Assembly: GCA_020912385.1 (NCBI GenBank)
Contig: CP087207.1
Coordinates: 682,001 to 746,000 of the forward strand
From: Neofusicoccum parvum
Taxonomy: Eukaryota > Ascomycota > Dothideomycetes > Botryosphaeriales > Botryosphaeriaceae
Direction: 5' to 3'
Length of the DNA stretch: 64,000 nucleotides
Made by a program: the position numbers and the translations under genes
In this document: positions 56,819-64,000 of the stretch, in pieces
Layout: every line of letters begins with the position of its first letter
How positions within the stretch are numbered: position 1 is the stretch's first letter
The notes under the pieces: model-generated
Told to the model about the DNA's origin: nothing
Database searches by the model: none
The model's input: only the letters and a program-made list of their open reading frames with translations

Positions 56819-59448
56819 ACGAACAATCGAAGAACCCTGATCTGCGACTGCACTCGCACCCTGTCGAGGGCCTTCAAGGGGCGGCTGCATTTCACTGACG
56901 CGCCGGATTTCTTTGTGTCAAACTCTTCTGCCTTACTTACCTGCTCTGCTTGCATCTTGCGTCCGAGGAGGCGTGCTTGCCGCTTGCTTTCCTGCTTCCT
57001 GCACGGAAGATTTCCTGTCCAGGAGAGATGACACGGCATAAAGCTACACGGAAACTTGCAGTGTTCTGGAACACAGCCTAGTTGGCTCGTCCATCTCTTC
57101 TATCCGGGTATACACTCTTCACCACCGTTTCATTTTCTTTCTTCCCTCTCATCACTGCCATGCTTTCTTCTCTACTTTTTTTTCTTCCCAGGCTGAGGAC
57201 TTGAATCATCCCCTGTTTAGATACCCTCTGTGCGTGTACATCGGAATCAAGAAACAAAATGTAATTTAGTAGAAAATGAGAAAAGCACTAATCACAAAGA
57301 TCAGAACCCTGGTCATTATGCTTTCCTTTAATTCCTTCGGTGGCTGACTATCTTTCTTGGATTTGACGAGATGAGATCAGATGAGATGAGACATGATACC
57401 GTTGGCGAGGGTATTGGTGACCAGGATCGCGGCGAGCTGCATAAGGTGGAGACCAGGGAATCTGTTTCGTCTCCTTTCGCGCTGCTATCAGCTCCCTCCC
57501 TCTCGTGCACACATGCAATGCTTAACCGCCACCGATTCCTCCTAGGGACATTTTGGGAAGGAGAGATGCAACGATCTCCCCCTCCCCTTCCCCTTGCCGT
57601 GCTCCGGCGGCTCAAGAGCCGCGTCCGCGAATCTCTTGACGAAAAGTGGGTGCTGCAGCTTCATTTATTACGCTTTCCGAGACCCTGAGCAGCTGATGGG
57701 GCAAGGCTTTTTCCTTCAAGCCACGTCAACTTCACGGCTCGGGTACGCTCCACCCTTCTTCTCCGGCCATCCGCCGCGCCGGAAGCAGACGGGGTACGAC
57801 GGCCGTGGCATGCGGAACTCCCTTCGCTGGGGGCGGCGGCGTCATCATCGCCATCGAAGGGAGAAGAGGGGCTGAGTTTCGGGCTGGGGGGAGTGGCAGA
57901 GAAGGGGAAACGGGTGCGCGCATGCATGGCACACATGCGGTAGGTATGTATACCAACCAGCCACATGCCACCTCTCCCTCCCATCCATCCCACCTCGACC
58001 CGGGAAGAGAGAAAGAGAGCAAAAAACGCCACGTCTCACAACCATCCCGGAATTTTCATGTGTGTGTGTGTGCGCGCGCGGCCGGCCGCGCGAGAGCGGC
58101 TATGCACGTAACCGCCCATCCGTCCAGCCCTCTCCGTCCCGCCCTCCCAGCGCCAGCGGGCGGAGACGAGACGAAACGGAGGCTTTCCCCATGCGATGCG
58201 ATGCGCGTGCGCACGCCTTCGAATGCGTGGGAACTGCAGGGCGGGAGAAGGAGGAGGAGGAGGCTCGTGTTTTTGCTCTCGCTGCTGAGGTAGGGCGAGC
58301 ACGGACGCGGGCGGGCAGGGCAGGGCAGGGCAGGGCAGGGCAGGGCAGGGCAGGGCAGGCAGGTAGGGCTATAGCGCCGTTGATGTCACACTTAAGGAAC
58401 CGTAGCTTTGCCTTTGCTGCAGACGCGTTCGCAAACAGCGTCGCGTGCGTGCGTGCGTGCGCGCTTCGTACGCGGGCAGCTGGGCGCTGGGAATGGGTGT
58501 TATTGGGCATGGGTTCAAGGGAAGGGGTTTCTTTGTGGGCAGGGCGCGGGTTATCTGGTACAGGCGGTGGGTGGCGAGATCGGAGGGCAGGGCACGAGGT
58601 TTGGGATTGTGGGGGTGGCTGGCTGGCTGACTGTGGGTTGTCTTGGAGGTTGGTACTGTTCTGTGGGACTTGTAGGAGTCTGGAACAAGGTGGGATTGTG
58701 GGGATGGAGGATGGTTTGGTGGATGTGTGGATGTGGTTGGCGCGGGGGAAACTTGTCTCATGGGCTCGTGGAGGGAAGTGAGGCGGGTTCCGTGCTTGAA
58801 GATCGAGGGCAGCGCGAGAATGCTTGAGGTGCTTGTCCCGTTATCGTTGTGGCGGCACGCATCGGGATGGCTTCGCACTTTTCGTCCTTGAGAAGTCGAA
58901 CATGATTTCCCACTTGGAGATCTTACGCACGGAGAATGGTTTAGATTCAATGATCGAAGCTTTTGTTGAATTTCATTTCGTGAAAGAGACTATACGCTGC
59001 CGTTTGTCTAAGTTTGAAATGTGCAAGGCCGTGAGGTAGTAAATTCAAGGAAACGCAGTAAGACCTCGGAACGTAGCGATATGTAAAGCACGCTCTATAT
59101 GAAAACTCTTTAGGAATGAAAGGAGATCATAAGGTCATGAATGTATGCTCCAGCCTTGTCTACGCTGACACGTAAAGTTGCTACTTTGAGTGGTCCTTTC
59201 TGAACGCCATTGGTGAGCAAATTCTCCCCGGTCTTTCTAAACGGCAAGGTGAAGAACGCAGCTTTTGTAACCTTCGTTGACAAGAGCACCAATCTTCCGC
59301 GACAAAGCTGAAATAGAAATGCTTCCAGATAAAATCACTGAAAGATCGATCAGGAAGCCAACCACTACATCAAAAACTCACTTCAAGGCCATGACGCGAA
59401 GCATCGTTGGGTGAGATGAAACCGCCATGGTAAGGAGTGAACAGCAGC
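56819..59448. other. Convergent intergenic region
   Basis: 2.6 kb between the PIPK-like and MFS stop codons. Pyrimidine-rich tracts near 57.1-57.2 kb fit 3' UTR. From 57.8 to 58.8 kb GC and simple sequence dominate, including TG/CG dinucleotide runs at 58060-58080. No gene is supported. Confidence 0.5.
58313..58357. repeat. (GGGCA)9 pentanucleotide repeat
   Basis: Nine perfect copies of GGGCA on the + strand, followed by a degenerate copy. The regularly spaced G-triplets (two-base spacers) fit the rule for intramolecular G-quadruplex formation. Confidence 0.95.
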
Positions 59449-61315
59449 TTATGGAATCTGCTCCCTCACTCTCTCTAGTAGCGGCTCTCTCTCACCCTGT
59501 TCAGCATGCTCGCTGTTCGGATACGGCATGCGAAGATATGCGCCTCCCTCAATCTTCCTGACTTGCCAAGTCCCTTCCTCCTTTGCGTCATCGAAGAATT
59601 GCTGGTTCTCTTCAAAACTCCTACCGCCACTCTCGGGAAGGTAGGCCCACGTCCACAGACCTGCGAAGCCGTTGCTGGCGGCAAAGACGAGGAAAAGCCA
59701 GTAGCGTAGGTTGTTGAACATGATCGGCGTGAGCAGAGTTACGGCAAAGTTGGCGAGGCCCCAGACGATCACACTGATGGCTGCAGCTTGGGCACGTGCG
59801 GCTGTCGGGTAAATTTCCGTGGGAATTAACTGCAAACACAGCGAATTAGTCTGAACAATCCTCAACTAAGCGGGAGAGGGTTCCTGTGTGCCAGGGCACA
59901 TTGTGAAATGCTTACCCAGACAGTTGCCAGCCAGCCGATACCAAAAGCACCCGTGGCCACGAAAAGGGCAACAATTCCAGGGATTGCTACTGCTAGGGTA
60001 GGAATTCCAAGAGGAGCAGATGACCCCTGACTATTCATGGCCAGCCCACCAAAGATTGCAAGGAGAACAAAGCACGAAGTCAGAACGAAACTGCCACCGA
60101 GCAGCAATTTGCGTCTGCCCACGGCGTCGATGAGCAACCAGGCGAAGGTCATGAGGAAGAAGTAGGAGACGTAGTTGGCCATGGTCAGATACTCAGCGTC
60201 GCGGACACCGAAGCCAAGGAGCTCAAAGATTTGAGGACCGTAGACGGAGACCGCTCCATATCCGGTGAGAGCCTGTACACAGTCAGTTGGTTTGGCACAG
60301 TGTGTTTTATGGCCTCCACCGGACTTACCTGATTGATCTGGCCCATAATGGTGACCACAGTTGGGTGGAATTGCGGGTGCCCAGGTGTCAACATGTTCCA
60401 ATAGCTGATATCCAAGTCCGCTTCTTGCTCATGGCTTTCCTTCAATTCCTCGAACTTCTTCTCACCCTGCTTAGGATCAATCTCCATACAAGCGTTCCTG
60501 GCGTCTTCCTCCCGTCCGTGATAGATGTAATATCTGGGGCTCTCCGGCAGAAGTCCGATGCATGCAAGAAGGAGTACTGGATAAGCTTGCATCACAATGA
60601 TGGGGATGCGCCAGGCCCACTGATTGTCCTTCCCCAGCGCCACCGTGACGCCCAGGTTGATACCGAAAGCCATAACCAGACCAAAGATGTTCATCTGGAA
60701 TTCCTGGCCCATGGCTCTCCCTCTCTTTTTCGTCTCGGCCAGCTCGGCGCTGTACGTGGGTATCACGCTGTCGATGCCGCCGACGCCGAGGCCCATTACC
60801 ACTCGACCCAGAAACATGACGGCGAGCGCCTTCTTCATGCCTCCCAGCCCGGCGATGAACATGATTAGGTTTCCCAGACTGGCGGTTGCGAGGCAGCAGA
60901 AGATGGCGCGCTTGCGGCCGAGTTGATCGGCAAACCAGGAGAAAAAAACGGCGCCGACGGAACATCCCAGGTAGTAGACGGAGACGATGATGCCGACAAG
61001 AGGAGAGTCACCAGAAATGCGCATGCGGGAGAGATAGTCGTTGTTGGTATTGATCAGGGACATCATACCCTTTCAGAGTCAGTATTTCCTGCTGAAGGAG
61101 CTCGCGCGATGCTGCGCGGTGAGCCGTCACGACGGGTCGACTCAATGGTGTTGTTTGAATGTAGGCTGTGAATTGGTGCTTCTCGCAGGAATGAAAGAAG
61201 CTCGTACCTGATCATAACCGTATAATGCAATTGCGGTGGACGAGAACAGCACCACCTGGGCCGGCTTGCTGTGGCTCAGCGACTTGAGCCGCGACCACAC
61301 GTACGAAGACCCCAT
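59449..61315 (-). CDS. MFS transporter, sugar-porter family
   Basis: Four exons: 61208-61315, 60329-61069, 59916-60272 and 59449-59829, with introns of 138, 56 and 86 bp; the first uses an AAG acceptor. About 528 residues. The joins give ALYGYDQGMMSLINTN, GQINQALTGYGAVSVYGPQ and WLATVWLIPTEIYPTAARA. Sugar-porter marks are present: DQLGRKRAIF after helix 2, RVVMGLGVGGIDSVIPTYSAE, LLPESPRYYIYHGREEDA, DAVGRRKLLL, the EIYPTAAR segment before helix 11, and YLPESGGRSFEE near the end. Twelve hydrophobic segments can be counted. The first exon supplies the short cytosolic N-terminus and half of helix 1. The substrate is uncertain: this family carries hexoses, disaccharides, quinate or polyols. It diverges from guanine deaminase. 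Confidence 0.92.
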
Positions 61316-62511
61316 CTTGAAGGCTGTGACAGGAGAATTGGAGGCAGAGCGGCTCTGCTCATGGGAGGGGAGCGAGACGAGGGGAGGAGAATAACGCAGG
61401 GCGGGCTAGAACATGGACCGGCGCGTAGGTCAACAGCAGAAACATGGCTGCGGGCCCAGGCCGGAGTAGGGGCACGTTTGCGGGCGGGCTGGAGGGATGA
61501 CGGCAAGCGCGCAGAAGCTAGAGAACAGCGAGAAGAAGAAAGGGGAGCGCGCCATCGATCACTTCTGCCGACACCTGCGATAACGTGCCTTGTGACACCC
61601 GGCGGCCAGCTCGCTTGCTGTCGGCTGATGGCAGTGACGCAATGCCCCGCAGCCGGCTGTCCAACGTCCGCTGCTCGGCTGCACCGTCCCAGGCAGTGGC
61701 CCGCGGACCTGCTTCTGCACCCATGCCGCGGCCGATCATCTTGCACTCACCAAGGCATCACGCGGCTGGCGAGTCCTGCACACGTCGCGCGGCCCATTAG
61801 GTAATCTTCGACGCGCCGTTGCAGCGGCAGCATACTAAAGGCGGACAGACGCGCTACTGCGGCCATTCAACACCAGATGACGGGGCAATGGGCAGTGGGA
61901 GGCCGGCAGCAGCGCGCGAGCCGCGCGAGCCTGGCGCGACACGTGCGGTACGCGCCCGCCGAGCAAATCGTGGCCGGTCGTTCTCTTGGGAGCTCAGCGC
62001 TGCTTCCATTGACCGGCAGCCTGAGACGCTGATTTGACCCGCCGCAGCTACAGGACTCCCCCGAACTCAGATATAGAGCAGACGTGCTGAATATAGCTCC
62101 CGCCTGCGTGTGGGCGCACATGCATGTCTTTTCGCAACGGTTCCTGTCTGAGCGGCGGCCACGATCTGCGTGGCCCGCGCCCCTGGGCGGTCCGAGAGAA
62201 ACAAACCCGGCGGCCAATCGAGGAGGCAGGTGTGGAAATACGCATAAGAGTGTCCTGCCTGGTGGCAACAATGCAAATGGGCTTTGAGACAAGAGCTGTT
62301 TCTCGAGTGGGTGGAGTAGACGATCGCCCTGGGATCCCCGCAGCAAAAGTGGATGCCGCTGGCTGCTCACCGCTCTCAGGGGTGCCCCTCCGCAGTTCAA
62401 CACCAAGCCCAGACTCTACATCAAACAATCAGGCCCATTGCCGCTGTCCACCACGCCAGCACCGGAAATTAGCGGGAAAGAGCTCGGATTCATCGCTGCA
62501 CGCCCACCAAC
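61316..62511. promoter_or_regulatory. Divergent promoter region, MFS transporter / guanine deaminase
   Basis: 1.2 kb between the two start codons. A single HGATAR-type GATA site (CGATAA near 61578) is visible; one site is weak evidence for nitrogen-source control. GC is high and no other gene is seen. Confidence 0.45.
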
Positions 62512-63906
62512 ATGGCTGACGAAGGCGGCCTGGACGTCTCGTCGCGCGACCTGCGCCTCGAGCAGGCCTTCTATGGGCCCATCATCCACTCCATCTCGCC
62601 CACCGAGGTCCAGATATGCGAGAAGGGCCTGCTGCTGGTTGGGCCCAACGGCACGATCGCCCTGTTCCGCGAGCATGTCGAGAAGGCCCAGGTCGCTGCG
62701 CTCATCGCCGAGTACGGCACGGGAGCCGGATCGCTGCGCATCCGCTACCTGGAGCGCGGCCAGTTCTTGATCCCCGGATTTGTCGACACGCACAACCACG
62801 CCCCCCAGTGGGCGCAACGTGGTACGGGCCGCGGCCTCCTGCTGCTCGACTGGCTCAAAGAGATCACCTTCCCGCACGAGGGCAAGTTCGCCGACCCCGT
62901 GTACGCGCGCAAGACGTATTCGAGCTGCGTCGACGGCTTCCTGAGGCAGGGCATCACGACAGCCTCGTACTACGGCAGCGTGCATGGCGAGGCCACCAAG
63001 ATCCTGGCCGAGCTGTGCCTGGCGAAGGGCCAGCGCGCGCTGGTCGGAAAGTGCAACATGAATCAGGGCGCTCCCGACTACTGCTGCGACGCCAGCGCCC
63101 AGGAGTCGCTCGCCAGCACCGAGGATTTCATCGCGCACGTCCGCAAGATCGACCCCGAACACAAGACCGTCACGCCCATCTTGACGCCGCGGTTCGCCAT
63201 ATCCTGCGACAGAGACCTGCTCGCCGGGCTTGGCAAGATCGCCGCGGCCAACCCGGACCTCCCCATCCAGACGCACTTCAACGAGGCCGAGGATGAGATC
63301 CAGCTCACCAAGACGCTGTACCACGAGTTCAGCAACGAGGCGGACCTGTACGAGAAGTTCGGCCTGCTCAACTCTCGCACCATCCTGGCGCACTGCATCT
63401 ACCTCGAGGACTACGAGGTGGAGAAGATCGCTGAGCTGGGGTGCGGCGTGGCTCACTGCCCGATCTCCAACACGACGATTGGCGGTTTCATGGCGGCGCC
63501 GGTCCGCGAGTATCTGCGCCACGGCATCAAGGTCGGCCTGGGCACCGACAGCGGAGGCGGCTTCTCGTCGTCTATCCTCGACGCGATGCGCCAGGCGTTC
63601 ATCGTCTCAAAGGCGCGGGAGGTCGCCACGGAAGGCGCTGACCCGGCACTCAGCCTCAACGAGACCTTCTTCCTGGCAACGCTGGGCGGCGCGCAGGTGT
63701 GCGGCCTCGGCGACAAGGTTGGAAACTTCGCGGAGGGCAAGGAGTTCGATGCGCTGGAGGTGCACACGCTGGGCGCGGGCGCGGGCATCATCACGCCGGT
63801 GGAGGACGAGGACGACGCGGCGACGGTGTTCGAGAAGTTCCTCATGACGGGAGACGACCGGAACATCGCGAAGGTGTACGTCAGGGGCCGGTCCGTGAAG
63901 GCGTAA
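62512..63906 (+). CDS. GUD1: Guanine deaminase
   Basis: A single-exon protein of 464 residues from the Met at 62512 (context CCAACATGG). It belongs to the metal-dependent amidohydrolase superfamily. It shows LIPGFVDTHNHAPQWAQRG (His-x-His metal site and the guanine-deaminase PQ segment), GITTASYYGSVH, LTPRFAISC, PIQTHFNEAEDE (metal His), RTILAHCIYL (metal His region) and VGLGTDSGGG (catalytic Asp). The C-terminus returns to the beta-sandwich (GKEFDALEVH). Reaction: guanine + water to xanthine + ammonia, feeding purine catabolism in the cytosol. Length and motif order match full-length fungal and animal guanine deaminases. GC-rich codons leave long open frames on the reverse strand. Confidence 0.95.
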   Translation: MADEGGLDVSSRDLRLEQAFYGPIIHSISPTEVQICEKGLLLVGPNGTIALFREHVEKAQVAALIAEYGTGAGSLRIRYLERGQFLIPGFVDTHNHAPQWAQRGTGRGLLLLDWLKEITFPHEGKFADPVYARKTYSSCVDGFLRQGITTASYYGSVHGEATKILAELCLAKGQRALVGKCNMNQGAPDYCCDASAQESLASTEDFIAHVRKIDPEHKTVTPILTPRFAISCDRDLLAGLGKIAAANPDLPIQTHFNEAEDEIQLTKTLYHEFSNEADLYEKFGLLNSRTILAHCIYLEDYEVEKIAELGCGVAHCPISNTTIGGFMAAPVREYLRHGIKVGLGTDSGGGFSSSILDAMRQAFIVSKAREVATEGADPALSLNETFFLATLGGAQVCGLGDKVGNFAEGKEFDALEVHTLGAGAGIITPVEDEDDAATVFEKFLMTGDDRNIAKVYVRGRSVKA

Positions 63907-63926
63907 GTGGGGAGGGCTCGCGGCTG

Positions 63927-63961
63927 TGCATGCTGCATGCTGCATGCTGCATGCTGCATGC
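63927..63961. repeat. (TGCATGC)x5 tandem repeat after guanine deaminase
   Basis: Five perfect adjacent copies of TGCATGC starting 21 bp after the stop codon. Each contains the self-complementary GCATGC, so the transcript could fold there. Confidence 0.95.
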
Positions 63962-64000
63962 TGCAGGTGCGGGGAGGAGCACGGCCGGCGGTGATCGCAG

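Noticed and set aside
62416..63522. A 368-codon minus-strand open frame opposite guanine deaminase
   Set aside because: Shadow of a GC3-rich gene; the sense strand has every guanine deaminase motif.

Overview
The window is nuclear DNA from a filamentous ascomycete (Pezizomycotina, perhaps a dothideomycete). The evidence is many short introns (mostly 45-105 bp) with GT..AG ends and CTAAC-type branch sites, fungal-specific families (DUF3431, Rds1, Flc/TRP-like, Pho85-type cyclin, short PIPK-like proteins), and GC-rich third positions that leave long meaningless reading frames on the opposite strand. I support 19 protein-coding genes. I could join exons by phase and family continuity for every multi-exon gene. 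No rRNA, tRNA, CRISPR array, intact transposon or secondary-metabolite backbone gene was recognised.

Layout. 0-6.6 kb: the 3' part of an EndoIII-type DNA glycosylase (+), exosome subunit RRP43 (-), fumarase (-) and a secreted Rds1-like ferritin-fold protein (-). 8.3-10.4 kb: the Dbf2/Sid2 mitotic-exit kinase (+). 11-16.3 kb: a nine-exon secreted GH28 pectinase (-) and a ferric-reductase/NOX-like oxidoreductase (-). 19.1-25.8 kb: a DUF3431 membrane protein (-) diverging from a Flc/TRP-like membrane protein (+). 27.7-30.6 kb: a 64-residue putatively lipidated protein (+), a mitochondrial hot-dog thioesterase (-) and a GFA-like zinc protein (-). 31.6-35.3 kb: SRP receptor alpha (-) and YIF1 (+), back to back on a 240-bp promoter. 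37.2-39.4 kb: a Pcl5-like cyclin (-). 45.2-50 kb: a dicarboxylate-lactonase-type amidohydrolase (+) and a pathogen-related SnoaL-like protein with a long tail (-). 55.8-56.8 kb: a short PIPK-like protein (+). 59.4-63.9 kb: an MFS sugar-type transporter (-) diverging from guanine deaminase (+).

Most genes are unrelated housekeeping loci. Loose functional groupings are SRP receptor with YIF1 (early secretory pathway) and the exported or membrane-facing set GH28, FRE, DUF3431 and Flc. Two 5.8-kb gene-poor stretches (39.4-45.2 and 50-55.8 kb) break up the gene order. The first contains a sharply AT-rich island near 43.6-44.6 kb that looks like a decayed, possibly RIP-mutated repeat.

The items most worth follow-up are the lipidated mini-protein at 27.7 kb, whose first exon is exactly an N-myristoylation/palmitoylation signal, and the GH28 gene, with 9-nt and 15-nt micro-exons and an intronic minisatellite that multiplies a branch-point motif.
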